Part shown: piece after piece, positions 12,368-23,356 of the stretch | How positions within the stretch are numbered: the stretch's first letter is position 1 | How the letters are laid out: each line of letters starts with the position of its first letter | NCBI GenBank assembly: GCA_030248195.1 | Contig: JASAND010011123.1 | Coordinates: forward strand, 1-64,000 | Direction: 5' to 3' | From: Trissonchulus latispiculum | Taxonomy: Eukaryota > Nematoda > Enoplea > Enoplida > Ironidae | DNA: 64,000 bases | Position numbers and translations under genes: made by a program | Notes under the pieces: generated by a model | Database searches by the model: none | Seen by the model: only the letters and a program-made list of their open reading frames with translations | What the model was told of the DNA's origin: nothing

Positions 12368-12662
12368 AATAGCAAGAGTACGACACCGTACTCTTGCTTA
12401 ATGTAAATGGCCTGTCAGATGCTCGGCACGCCACATCAAGACCGAAATCTCGGGGGGGGGGGAGCACGGTTAACACAGTTAACCATGTGTTTATATGCGT
12501 TTGAACTAAAACGCATCTGATTGGCTAATCCCCTACCTTATGTCAAAATTACGTGTATAAGGTCGCCCCCGAGATCTCGGGCACCTTATACACGTAATTT
12601 TGACATTAGACACTAACATTGACATTGTTGTAGGAAGGGTATGGTGTCGTACTCTTCCTATT
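12368..12662. mobile_element. 295-bp MITE with palindromic ends and a 23-bp perfect internal hairpin
   Basis: The ends are AATAGCAAGAGTACGACACC and the reverse complement of a near-identical sequence (two mismatches). The left end is also palindromic by itself (CAAGAGTACG...CGTACTCTTG). Inside, 12541-12563 pairs perfectly with 12583-12605 over 23 bp. Its AAGAGTAC terminus resembles that of the 935-1305 MITE. A clean target duplication was not found. Confidence 0.65.
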
Positions 12663-12745
12663 ACAAACTCTTGGTATTACATACGTGTTGCTAATGAGTT
12701 CTCACGGGACAATATTCTCTGCGGGCTTGAGCGAAATTAACTGTA

Positions 12746-12963
12746 GACTAGTGGTGAAAACGGCAGTACTAGTTCTAGGTCCACCTTGAAGTATCTAAAT
12801 GAAAACTAACTGAAAAGTTATTGTATTCTCTGTGTTACAATCGTAGAAGTTGACAAATCGGATAAGCTTTAAGTCACCTATAGCATGTCGTTAGTGTGTA
12901 ACAGTTCATTAAGTACAGACTAGTGGCGAAAATGGCAGTATACTAGTTCTAGGTCCACATTTA
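12746..12963. repeat. Direct repeat of ~45 bp
   Basis: GACTAGTGG(T/C)GAAAA...GGCAGTA(TA)CTAGTTCTAGGTCCAC occurs near 12747 and again near 12919, about 172 bp apart. No gene is seen in 12663-14101. Confidence 0.6.
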
Positions 12964-14101
12964 CAATTATCTGGCTAAATTGGGTGAGACTCGGGTATAT
13001 AGTAAAAAGGACCAAACTTTACCAAAAATTCAACAAACCTGTTTACTCGTGTATTGAAATTGAAGCTGTCTATGACAGCCTGTTATCATTGGATGGATCC
13101 TTGTAATCTAGATGAATGTGTAAGCCACCTAATGCAGAAAATGATCTCAAATTGAAAGAAACTGCATACATAAGTTTTTATGTAACATCAAGATCTTGGA
13201 AGGTTGGAAGTTTGATCTACCGAAGGAGGCACTGTTCAAACAAATTTATTCTTGAAAGAATGATATCGAACAAGCTGGGGAGGGGGTTACGAAAAATCAA
13301 AATTGTTTTCGTTTTAAAGACTGCAGGAAGTCTTTTTTATCAGCTACATCAAAATATTGAACTTAAGCATTGACAGGGATGAGCTTTTTTACATGCCCCT
13401 ATTTCCCAAACGGCCACGTATTGAGGTCTGTGTTGTTGAGCATACAGTTCGAACAGAGACTCAAAGGATTATCGGCGAGATAAAAAATGTCCCCAGCTAT
13501 TTGATAAAGGTATCGGATGATACAGTCGAAGACTCGCGAAAAAAATGTACTTGATTCTGCGAAAAATCTGGAAAATTAAACTTCTTCTAAGATGTGTTAA
13601 ATAATTTAGAGAGCAACATTAGCTTAGTAGTATGCATTAAAATGAGAAAATGTTAAGTAATCAATGAGTAATAATGGCTCAAAGTTGATATCACCAAATG
13701 GAATCACCACCTTAAGCATGGAGACATGCAAACGTTGTCTACTATTCCGTGCAGCGAACTTTATAACCATGCTCTACCGATGGCAATCCAAATTTTAAAA
13801 CTTATAAAATTGAAATATTTTGTCAGTGTTCTAAAAACTTGATAATATGTAATCAATTTTATAATCCATTGCATTTACGTCGTAATGAGAGTATCGCTTT
13901 TATCTGAACTCAGTTCTACAAATGGTTTTTGCATAGTTTTGAGTTGCGCTTAGAAATTCGTTTTGATCTCATTTCAGCTGGAAGTGTTTAATTAGTTAAT
14001 AAGATTTACTGATTGAGTGTTTAGCTATTAATTAACGTACAATGAAATTGTAAAGGTAACGTTTCGTAATTCCTGTATTGCGCTTTTGCGGTATTTTTCA
14101 G

Positions 14102-14237
14102 AAACCGGACCTGACACCAACCTCACTGTACAAAACACCAGAGCAAACTTCCAAGTCTTCAACCGGTTCTGCATCATATTTTAATTCATCGCCAGGGCCT
14201 ACCCATGATTCAGGTACTATCAAGCTTGAAATACTGA
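14102..14237 (+). CDS. Candidate exon 3: Pro/Ser/Thr-rich segment
   Basis: The acceptor is GGTATTTTTCAG, and the donor is CTGA|GTAAGTT. Read in phase 0, as required by the end of exon 2, it is open for 45 codons plus 1 nt. It encodes a Ser/Thr/Pro-rich segment (EQTSKSSTGSASYFNSSPG) that continues the stalk composition. Its end phase (1 nt) fits the 2-nt start of the candidate exon at 15213. It lies just beyond the right end of the TTAA-flanked element. The family is unknown. Confidence 0.5.
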
Positions 14238-14997
14238 GTAAGTTAAGAAAGTAGTGATAAATCATATACTTGATCATGGTGTTTTCGTCGATGAAGGTTT
14301 TTAACTAGTCCAACTCCAGCTGCCACCCAGTTTTCTTGCAAAGTCCGCCGCGACAGCTCCATCCCTTTTATTCCCTGTAAGCCAGGACAGGGTACATAGT
14401 AACTATCAGGGGCGTCAGCTGTCAGCTGTCACCGACGGCAAGATTCTGGAATGAGCCAAATATATGAGGACCCGCTATGTCCTACAGAGGAATACAAGAA
14501 ATAACTAATGTGGTTTTCTTAGGTGCACGTGAAATTGATTGGGTTTCCCACAAAGCCGGTTCTTTTCTGACTTAACGTTTCCACAGAAGTCTCTGATCTT
14601 TGTGTTTTGCTGGAATCTTGTGGAATTAACCACAGTAACCAAGCCACCAAATGCTAAAGGCATTGAAAACGTACTTTCCTCAAAGAAATGAACACATGAT
14701 GTTGTTACCACAATCTGCTACTACGAGAATACTTGCTCTACAAAATAGAGATACCCACAGCTCCAGTTATAATTTTCCTTACTGTCCATGAAAATAAATT
14801 GCGCAATCTAGATAAACACCTATTTACTCGTCATTCTCTGATTCAAGAGTGCTCCGACTCAAGTCAGTTTCGAAATGATGATATTATTTATGCGTAGTGT
14901 GCGTAGTATCCACAATCTGCGCATAAATTTTCTTGCTCAACAAATAAAAAGTGATACATACAGAAGAAAACAATTTAAAGTTTTTGACAAAACAAAG

Positions 14998-15217
14998 TTG
15001 CTCCCACAAGGGGTAAGAAAATTACTCAACAAGTGGATTTTACGACTAAAATATCCAAAAATTTTCCGACTTTGCCTTTCTTGTCTAGAATTCATTTTTT
15101 TGCAAAAAATCGCTAAAAATTGTTTTCGAAAGTACGCTTAAAAATATCGCTTCGACAAGGGGTAACCAAATTTGCTTCTACATGGGTAAGTAAAACTTGA
15201 CTTTCCGTTCAGGTATG
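14998..15217. repeat. Dispersed repeat, copy 2, ending at a candidate splice acceptor
   Basis: This is the counterpart of 4757-5044. Its right end CCGTTCAGGTATG coincides with the acceptor and first bases of the candidate exon at 15213. If both calls hold, a repeat supplies the acceptor of that exon. Confidence 0.5.
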
Positions 15218-15508
15218 CATGTGTCCGTGTCTGAATATGTTCTTTTACCCTTTATTGCATTATTAATTGCCGTCGTTGAAAATGATTGCAGTTGCCGTTT
15301 ATTTAAAACCGAAAATAGTTTATATAATTTAGATACATCAGTCCTTAGCGAAAGGAAACAGGAAAGCACCTTCAAGATAAAGCAGGTGGATCACTGCACG
15401 CAGAGTCAGGTTAACTCCCCTTCAATTGTTAATTGCAGTTACAGTTTGTACAGTTGCTCACTTTCAATTTTTCAGTTGCAACAAATCAAACCATGGATAT
15501 ACAGCTAG
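15213..15508 (+). CDS. Candidate exon 4: transmembrane segment and short tail
   Basis: After acceptor CCGTTCAG, the two bases GT complete the codon left open by exon 3. The frame then runs open to a stop at 15506-15508. It encodes a hydrophobic stretch (YVLLPFIALLIAVV) followed by CSC and a Lys/Arg-containing stretch, consistent with a single-pass anchor and cytoplasmic tail. Possible donors inside the frame are CAG|GTGGAT (15385) and CAG|GTTAAC (15409). If neither is used, the protein ends here. Exons 6103-15508 would together make a type I membrane protein with a Ser/Thr-rich stalk. That is inference from phase and composition. Confidence 0.45.
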
Positions 15509-15887
15509 TGTTTGAGGCCGGCCGAGGTTCCACCGGCCGGCCGCCGGCCGGAGAGTCGCCGGCCGCTCCGACCGGACCCTTCGGCGACCGGCTACCGGCC
15601 TGGAGCAGTTTGCGGAGCAGCTATTATGCCTGCTAAGATATTAATTTTCAGATGTAATATTAGAAAAACGTAGTTGTACGTGTACGCTAATTGCACAAAC
15701 CAGACAAAAACCAGATTTGGAGTTCATTTTAAGCTTAGTTGTTCTAAATTGTAAATTTCTGACTGTTGCTTTGCATCCGGTGCGGTGGCTGGCCGATAGT
15801 CGGTGGCTGGCCACCAAGCGAAACTCGTCGTTCGGCGGCCGGTCGGCGGCCGGCTTAGGTCGGCCGACCTCAAACTCAATATACAAC
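15498..15887. mobile_element. hAT-type MITE with GGCCGGCC-rich ends (374 bp)
   Basis: The element at 15506-15879 has ends TAGTGTTTGAGG and the complement of TTGAGTTTGAGG. It is flanked by TATACAGC (15498-15505) and TATACAAC (15880-15887), an 8-bp duplication with one mismatch. Both subterminal regions are arrays of CCGGCCGGCC words. It lies at the end of the candidate exon 4 frame. Confidence 0.55.
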
Positions 15888-15987
15888 TGCATAATAACCA
15901 CCTATAACCGGTTTCATTAACCGACCTTCCAACCTATTAATACAACTTCACACAGGTAAATTCTTTCCTGTGGGGCATAATTAGATC

Positions 15988-16073
15988 TGGGCCCTGTTGC
16001 ATAAAAACTAACAGTGTCAGCTGTTAGACTGTTAGACTGTTAGACTGATAAAACTTTTATGCAACAGGGCCCA
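15988..16073. mobile_element. Very short (84-bp) palindromic MITE
   Basis: GGGCCCTGTTGCATAAAA at 15989 is the perfect complement of the right end at 16072. The centre holds three tandem TGTTAGAC units. GGGCCC termini of this kind recur in invertebrate Harbinger-related MITEs. No target duplication was resolved. Confidence 0.65.
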
Positions 16074-16567
16074 AAAGTTTTAAATAGTGTAAACACTTTG
16101 CAATATAGTTGGGCAAGAAGCGACTCTAGCACCTCATTCTAATCTTTCTCAGAACCACATCTTTTATACTACTTGAGTATTAGTTCCTGAGTATCTCCTT
16201 TGTTTGTAATTGTTAAACAAATATGATTGTAGCTGCGATTGTGGTCACGTAGTTAAGCTCGTGTATATACATTCACATGAACTCCAACATAGCTTAATGA
16301 GACTTACTGTGACTCCTTTCCTGTTACCAGAGCGCTCACCTAGCACTATCGTTTTCCTAGCTGTCGTGGCTGCCACTCAAACCTTTGTTTCGAATATTTC
16401 CTAGCTTCGGTGGAGCTTGACTTTCTCCTTGATTTCTTTTTTCTTAAACTTTTCGATAATGAGTAGCTTCCTGGGACCATCAGCAAATTGCTTGTGCCTC
16501 GACAGACAATTACTTACTCAAATATTTGATCGTTAGAGTGAACTGAACAATCCTCTATACTACGCAG

Positions 16568-16771
16568 CTTACTACATTGGTGAGATAACGCACAGCTGGG
16601 ATGGAAAAAGGTATCCACCCGTGGTGACGTACGACAACAGTTCGGCGCATATTGAGCGCGAAATTGAATTATGGACGCAGCACGAATCATTGCTCAGCCA
16701 GTATGTATTGAACGAAAGAGGATTCGACAATTTTCCTTGCTTTGATGCTGCATCCAATACGTTGTACCTGA
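16568..16771 (+). CDS. Candidate exon of an unrecognised membrane protein
   Basis: Acceptor CTCTATACTACGCAG and donor CTGACG|GTAAGC bound an open frame (2 nt + 67 codons + 1 unpaired base if read from the acceptor, phase 0 at the donor). It encodes a polar, acidic segment (SWDGKRYPPVVTYDNSS, then HIEREIELW). The composition and lack of stops look coding, and NSS is a potential N-glycosylation site. It precedes another exon with a membrane segment at 16969. Its required start phase does not match the end of 15213-15409, so an exon is missing or this is a separate gene. The family is unknown. Confidence 0.45.
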
Positions 16772-16968
16772 CGGTAAGCTGTAAATTGGAAGTTTGCCAT
16801 ACTGTTAGAGTTTGTGACTGCAACGATTAATGATTAATGACATGACCTAGCAAAAGCAGTCATGATAAATTAGCAACAGTACGATTTTACACAAAATGTC
16901 ACTATAACTTTGGTGTGCAAACACCAAACACCAAACCTATAACCACAAATACATTTGAAAATTTTTAG

Positions 16969-17088
16969 GCCCCCCCCTACCCCTCTGAGTGAAAAAGAAC
17001 AAGTTATTTCTGATGCACTTCAAGTAATTGGATGCGTATGGCTCCTTTCTATTCTTGGTGTCACAATCGTTGGACAAATAATAACAAG
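16969..17088 (+). CDS. Candidate exon with transmembrane segment; possible poly-C frame error
   Basis: Acceptor GAAAATTTTTAG is followed by a run of eight C, then donor AACAAG|GTAATG. One frame is open and encodes a hydrophobic stretch (VIGCVWLLSILGVTIVGQII) preceded by acidic and Pro-rich residues. Splicing from 16771 (phase 0) puts the reading into a frame that stops within the exon; one C fewer or more in the run would change this. So the exon is pseudogenic, or the homopolymer length is wrong, or the upstream partner is different. Confidence 0.4.
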
Positions 17089-17700
17089 GTAATGCTTTTT
17101 GGAACTAATAAAAATGCAGCGCATGTACACGTCGAATTAAGGGGGGGTCAAACGTGAAAATTTTTTGATACATATAATAATTTGCTCATTTTTACACATA
17201 ATTTAGCCACATATGCTCTACGTTTAAACTTTAAACTTTGTGTTGTTTCGTTCAGTTCTCCGTAAGTTATGAGCCATTCATTGATAAAATTTGAATATCT
17301 GCAAAAATGAGGGTACTGCAGCCAACTCAAGTAAGTTTTCTATTTCAGTATCGATATCAATTTCAAGAATTTGGCTTTATTTTCCTGCATATGTCTTTAA
17401 TACCACAAATTGAACCATTTTCTGACAGTTAAACCAGTTAAATACGATCAGAAGTTTTGTTAACGCATTTTACAGCGAAACAGGACCACTGGAATCACTT
17501 AACAGCGATTAACTTAAAATAGGAGCATTTCCAAACCATAGTTCTATAAGAAGGATTGATTCTGAACCTAGGAGCTTTCGAATGATATAAAATATGGCAT
17601 CCTTTGAAAAATTTGAAAAATCGCCAATTTTGTCATGCGAGTGCCTGACTGACAGATTCGGATACAACTCCCAAGCTAGCTGACATAACTATAGTCAGAA

Positions 17701-18154
17701 CTGAGCTACAACCATCAGAAAAAACATAAATAAATCCAATTACATCAAGAAAATGAGGTAAACGCTGGCCACCCGGCGGATCCACGAAGGATACATGGCA
17801 TTAATCATAAACAAATAATGAAAAACGCCTGCCTGCAGTCACGAAGGCCGAAGCCTTAGTCCGAACCGGAGAGAGCCAATGGGCGCTGTGAGCGCTCTTA
17901 CACAGAGAGAACTAATCTCTGGAGCTCCCGCATGGTTGTCCTAGAAGGACCTTCTGGGTAAGCGCGCTCACAGCGCCCATTGGCTCTCCTGTTCGGACAG
18001 GCTTCGGCCTTAGTGACTGCAGGACGGCGTTTTTCATTATTTGTTTATGATTAATGCCTTGTATCCTTCGTGGATCCGCCGGCTGGCCCGCGTTTACTTC
18101 ATTTTCTTGATGTAATTTGATTTATTTATGTTTTTTCTGATGGTTGTAGCTCAG
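17701..18154. mobile_element. Fold-back element with ~200-bp inverted arms
   Basis: CTGAGCTACAACCATCAGAA at 17701 is mirrored by the sequence ending at 18154. The arms stay similar for about 200 bp (for example GCCAATGGGCGCTGTGAGCG and its complement), around a ~55-bp loop. There is no coding content. No clear target duplication was found. The stretch 17089-17700 shows nothing supportable. Confidence 0.75.
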
Positions 18155-18953
18155 TTATTAGCAATAAATATAATGAGATATTTTGGCTTTTCGCAGTTGC
18201 TGATTGACATGGTCTCCTCATGTTAAAATTTCAAAATTCTGGAAAAACTAAATTTCCAGTGACAAAAAATCTCTAAACTGGGCAAAGATTACCTGCATCA
18301 TTTTCCAATTCCATATGTTTAAAACATACAGCAGGGTTTTGTTTGCGTCCAGATGTGCGTCTGGACGCAAAGTTTCTTATCTAGACCCAATGAAATTTTA
18401 ACGGGACGCAAGCTAGACGCAATATTATTTCGTGAGAAAACTCACTTTTGTAAGGGTAAAAGCTTTAAAGGTTTCCAGTACCAATTTTTCCGTTTTTTCC
18501 AAAAATTTCTTCTGGTCCTGGGGGATCCGCCCCCAGACCCCCACTGTTTCTCACTGTGCCATGGAATGCAAGGTGCAAGGTCATGCCTCAATGTTACTCA
18601 ATGTTATTTGTTAAGTTGTTGTCCACCTGCATCCGTATCCGATCTTTTCGAACTCGTAAATTTCACTTCAATAAATTTTATATGGATCTTACTAGTTGCA
18701 TAATCGTGAGCATTTATATTGTTCTTATCCAACAGGTCAGGCAAGATCAAGATTAGTAGTAAAGTAAAACCCCAAAACTAACAAATTTGTAGCTGTAAAT
18801 TGTTTGGTTCTTCCATCTAAACACGTTTTTCACAAAAATATACGAAAATGGCTATTTGAAATAATGCAAGTCTACCATTTTTCTAAAATATTCAAATGCA
18901 AAAGACCTATGCACGAGCAATTCACGATGAATTTATCGTAAATAGCGTTCATA

Positions 18954-19379
18954 TTATTTACTAGTGATGGGCACCGGATATTTTTTCGCATCCGAATATC
19001 CGCCTATTTTGCTTTAACGGATATCCGGATATCCGGTTATCCGCCTATTCCAAACTTAAGTTCAAGAAACTTTTTTGATTTTGCAGTTAAACTTTCAATT
19101 TTTCTGTCAATTTTTTGGTATGCTGTGAATATCTATCATGCAATCAAGTAACAATCTTGGTTTCAAAAATATTTTGAGAGAAATTTTTGAAAAATATTTT
19201 AAAAATTTTAAAATTTTTGTCAAAAATTTGCTAATTTTTCATTAGTTTGTCTGAAATGTACACGGATATCCGGATATCCGGATATCCGGATGTTTTTCTC
19301 AAATCGGATATTATCCGGATATAAAAATTGTCCGGATATCCGGTTATCCGGATATCCAGTGCCCATCACTAGTATTTAC
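18954..19379. mobile_element. hAT-type MITE with CCGGATATCCGG arrays (410 bp)
   Basis: Ends TAGTGATGGGCAC and its complement sit at 18962 and 19371. The flanks TTATTTAC and GTATTTAC differ at one of 8 bases. Both ends carry tandem CCGGATAT words. It is nested in the 2.9-kb hAT element. Confidence 0.8.
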
Positions 19380-19622
19380 AAATGCTTCTTTACTGTATTG
19401 CCGCTGAATAATGCAGCACTAAGCATACACGCTTCTTACACAAAAATGCATTAGCGTTAAGAGCTTCAGTTAGAATAGATGTAACAGTTGCCAAATAAAT
19501 CTTTTTAAACATTTCCACGACGGATTTAATCCGTAATTTCAAAAAATCTCCAACTTCTGGGGGACTCCGCCCCCGCCAGACCCCCCGGTGCTTCTTTGCA
19601 AAATTTTTATCAAGGATCAGTA

Positions 19623-20746
19623 GTTCTCAGCAGAGATGAAACCGGGTCACTATTTGGTGACCCGGTGACCCGGTCGACCCCTGACCCGGTGACCCGGTGA
19701 CCCGGTGACCCGGTATCTTTGAAAATTCAGGATTAAGCTTGGAAAAATTCAAAATACTTATATCGGGGTGTGATGAGTGTTTTTCCAGATTTTTGGACAG
19801 TTTTGGCGTCTAAAATACGAAGCCGGGCAAAATTTTCTTTTTCCGTAAAGTAGTAAAATTGAAAAGTAAATATTGTAAGTAAGCCGGAAAAAAAATTACA
19901 CGACATCGCACTCAGTGTGATGTGAAGTAAACTACATAGCTTTTTGAATCAAACAAAATCGAACAAAATATATGCTTCGGCAAAGTCATTACTTCATCGA
20001 ATTCTAAGCATAGAGCTTAACATTAGCACTTTTGTGTTTTATCATTATTTTAGCAAAATATTTATGTAGTTGTATGGTTGATGGTTTCACTCAGCGGACA
20101 TTCTTTGGACATATTTTGCTAATGGCTATGATTCAGACAACATATTCTATAAATAAAAACAATTACAACTCCATTTGTTCCTAAGCTATAACAATTAGAA
20201 AATGCAAAGCAAAACTCAGAATCTGTAAACCTTGTTGTGCCCAGAATTTCCTTCTTACCGACACTTGAAAAACACAGTCTGACTCCCTCCTTCCAAAAAT
20301 GATAGTAGCGGCAAAAAATCACTTACAGTAGCTGGAGCGTGGATAATTTTAGATTTTAAAATAAAAATTTCAGACTCCCATGTAATAATTTTCATTTTCT
20401 AGTTAAGATTCAACGCAATCATTGTGTTTCTAACCTAGATCTAAGCTCAACAGGCCATTACAAATATTATGAGGACACTACAGCGACAAGCATTTTAAAA
20501 AGCTACACGATTAAGTTAATATTGCTTGCTAGATTTTGAGTACTTATTGAAGTTTTCAGTTGGTAAAACTGGTAGAAACTCCGAAAAATATGCTATAACA
20601 GTAAAAAATTCCCCTAAACAAAAATACCGGGTCAAGACCGGGTCAGAGCTCGTGACCCGGTGACCCGGTGACCCGGTCCATATAGTGACCCGAACTGACC
20701 CGGTGACCCGGTGACCCGGTGACCCGGTTTCATCTCTGGTTCTCAG
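19623..20746. mobile_element. hAT-type element with GTGACCCG arrays (1,108 bp)
   Basis: The element at 19631-20738 has inverted ends CAGAGATGAAACCGGGTC and perfect 8-bp flanks GTTCTCAG (19623-19630 and 20739-20746). Tandem GTGACCCG words fill about 70-100 bp at both ends. The AT-rich centre has no supportable gene. It is nested in the 2.9-kb hAT element. Confidence 0.85.
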
Positions 20747-21393
20747 AGTTTTTGAAACAGAATGTATGCTTTAATTGTTGCTACCTTTCTTCTCAATGAT
20801 ATTCCAAAATATTTCATAAATTTTTAACACTTTAATTACTTTCACTAACATTGAAATATCGGAATAATGTGTGTCAATGATATTGAAAATTACTCAAGGT
20901 ATGCGCTAGATGCAACAGATTCCAAATAAAATCTTTTTACACATTTCCATTACGGATTATTTTGCAATTTCAAAAAATTCTTCAACTTCTGGGGGGCTCC
21001 GCCCCTCAGACACCACGCCGTTTCTATTGGACGCATCTACATTTATTCTGTAGGTAATCATGTAATCGTGCATCCCATTTAAGCAGCATGTACTTTCTAA
21101 ATTGCGTTACGCTACAGGAATTATCGAATTTTTTATAAATAAAACAATTTTTGCACTGAAAATCCGCTAAAACAAGAATTCTGTCTGGACGCAAAATTTC
21201 TTAACGGGACGCAACTAAAATTTAGCGGGACGAAAGGTTGACGCAAATCCGAAAACCAAAAAACCCTGACATACAGACATCAACTTCGAGGTGAAATTAC
21301 TCATTAACCGTAAGTGATCCGACTATTATTTTAAAAACTCGTTAGAATATACCAATCGGACAACAAAATAAGCGAAAATGAGAAGACTCGGAC

Positions 21394-21929
21394 ATGGTCG
21401 AAAAGTCGACCAAAAATGCCCCCCTCCTCCTTAAATCACTGCTACACATCATCACAAATACAGAAGGGTCACTGGCACAGCGAATGTCCACTCAACCAGC
21501 TGATACATTACTTCATGACCTAGAAGCCTATGGGGAAGCTCACGTGCGGTATAAACGAGCAAATATTATCTGTAGGGAAGAATGTTATTGTGGAAATGTA
21601 TACGTGAATACCAGTTGCTTGGACGTGCCTGGTCCGTTCTGAATATAAGGGCAACAAATGCCATACTTACAGACGACAGCTACTGCATGCCACAAAGATA
21701 CAATGGTATAATAAAGAGTACGATTAAGCCCGGTGTGATAGTTGGCCTGCCACTAGAGGAAATGAGTATGTTCGGTCGACTAAAATGTCTGATTGGAACT
21801 GTCTTTGTTGAACAAACCCATAAGCCTTCTAACAGACAAGTGTTATGTATAAACCGACAAGAGAAAGATTGCTTAGAGGCACTACTTAGAGGCTTATACT
21901 CACAAGACAATAGCACTGCAGCTGAATAA
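21394..21929 (+). pseudogene. Unrecognised, possibly frameshifted coding remnant
   Basis: Two overlapping open frames (21394-21642 and 21582-21929) cover this stretch. The first contains a CREECYCGN cysteine cluster. The second has an ordinary globular-looking composition (PGVIVGLPLEE, FGRLKCLIGTVFVEQ) and ends in a stop at 21927. They overlap in different frames, which fits either a frameshifted old gene or chance. No family is recognised. It begins close to the right end of the hAT element. Confidence 0.25.
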
Positions 21930-21975
21930 GAATAATAATAAGACCACAAATAATGTGCACATATTTCATGGTGTT

Positions 21976-22627
21976 TCATGCAGAAGTCGTTGTAACTAAA
22001 GAACAGGCATGTGTGGTCAGTATGCCTTCGTAATTACTTCCCGCATCTGACATATAACACCACAGTAAAAAGGCAGACAAGTGATATGCTTCCTTGACCA
22101 ACAGGAACATAGCAGCAATATGGTCAATACAATCAGGAAGAAATTGTGTTACCGATTTATCCCAACTGCGAAGCGGTTGCAGGAGCTGACAAGAAACTAC
22201 GTTCAGTACTGACAGTTGAGCTTCGATGCAGGAATGGTGTTGATAGGGCAGACAGTCAACCTGGTTGAAACTTGAAAAAATTAAAAGCCCGATGAAGCGG
22301 GAAAAAATTGAGATAATGCACGGAAGCAAAAACCGAAGCAAGCAGTAAGAACCATCTCCACGACCCTATGCATGTAACTACTAATGCCAGTAACCACTTT
22401 GTTTACATCAGGCATCAAAGCCTCTACATGAGTTCTGGCATAACATATGGGAAATACGGAACGCTATCGGATGTGCAACAAAAGTAGAAACATAGAGCGG
22501 GTGAACAACCGCCTGAAGACGCGAGCGCATTGTGGAGCCTTGAAACCAGTAGCGGAATAAGATTGGCGTGATTCGAGGTGTTTACGTTTTGATTTGTTAT
22601 CTTATTCGAATGATACGTGAATGACAA
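21976..22627 (-). pseudogene. Possible exons on the - strand, one with a Frizzled-like Cys motif
   Basis: The frame at 22424-22627 contains GGCSPALCFYFCC, which resembles the C-S-P-x-L-x(4)-C core of Frizzled cysteine-rich domains. The next cysteine expected in that family is not in the same frame. The frame at 21976-22341 encodes a Cys-spaced segment (DCLPYQHHSC, VVSCQLL, PDCIDHI) after an acceptor-like TTTCAACCAG. Neither frame starts with a well-placed ATG. These could be exons or decayed remnants. The Frizzled resemblance is by eye only. Confidence 0.22.
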
Positions 22628-23214
22628 AAGCAGTAAAAAACCATTCTGAAGAATTTCACGTTCATTCGCTGTTTTACTGCGAACAGCCTACCATTCGTCA
22701 AAATCTTTAAATAGCTTGCATTTGTATTTTGTGAATTTAGAAATTTTGACTACATTCCTTCAAGACAGACATGCTGCGATGTTTTATTGTTTATCGCACA
22801 TATCCTGGTATTATTCCTGCGAAGTCGTGTTCTGGCTAAAACAAAGGTTATCAAACATTTTAGTTAATTGTTAACAGGGTGTTGCATTCACAAGCAGCTT
22901 TTGCTGAGTTTACTCGGTTTGCCTCGAATCTGCTGCAAAATTATTTCGTAGCTAATCAATACATTCGTTTCTTATTCACGGACATGACTGTTAATTGTGA
23001 AATGTGGATTTCATGAAAGACAAAAACATTTAACAGTGACAATCACAAATGCCGGAATGTCCAAGCTGACTTTACAAACTTTACTTGACTAACAAACACA
23101 AGTAAGAATGCGGAAAAATAGTTACCAATAGGTGGAGGTTGAAAGATAATTGGTGAGTTAACGCTTTGTAGTATATACTATTTCTCTGATATTCTCATAA
23201 TTTCCCCCATAAAA

Positions 23215-23356
23215 GAAAACCCGCTGCTCTGATGGTTTGGTTGAAATTCCAAAGCGTAGCCCACGTTCATAGTTTAAGTAATGCAATTAACGCACTTTTG
23301 ATTACTGATCGTCCAGTTTCCAACACTGTTTCTAACCATAAAGGGCAAGTTGCAGT
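23215..23356 (+). CDS. Weak candidate exon
   Basis: A pyrimidine-rich stretch ending ATAAAAG precedes an open frame, and CA|GTGAGT is a good donor at the end. The product is a short polar segment (HSLSNAINALLITDRP). Nothing is recognised. The remainder of 22630-23930 shows no other supportable feature. Confidence 0.22.

Larger units (their letters stand above)
6798..13715 (-). mobile_element. ~6.9-kb TTAA-flanked composite element (piggyBac-type target), with nested insertions
   Basis: TTAA at 6798-6801 is followed by GGTGGTGATTCTTTTTGGG. The opposite end is GGAATCACCACC followed by TTAA (13712-13715). The first ~150 bp match, in reverse complement, the right end of the element at 60221-62639, and the last ~100 bp match that element's left end. 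This makes 6802-13711 one element of the same family in opposite orientation, expanded by insertions. TTAA targets are typical of piggyBac elements. No transposase is recognisable. It fills the intron between candidate exons 6553-6788 and 14102-14237. Confidence 0.5.
18324..21276. mobile_element. hAT-type non-autonomous transposon with perfect 8-bp duplication (2.9 kb)
   Basis: The element at 18332-21268 starts CAGGGTTTTG and ends AAAACCAAAAAACCCTG. Perfect direct repeats ACATACAG flank it (18324-18331 and 21269-21276). Subterminal GGACGCAA words occur at both ends. Words of the form GGGG(G)NTCCGCCCC recur at about 18515, 19557 and 20990. No transposase is recognisable. Two other hAT-type elements (18962-19371 and 19631-20738) are nested in it, so it is older than they are. 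Confidence 0.85.
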
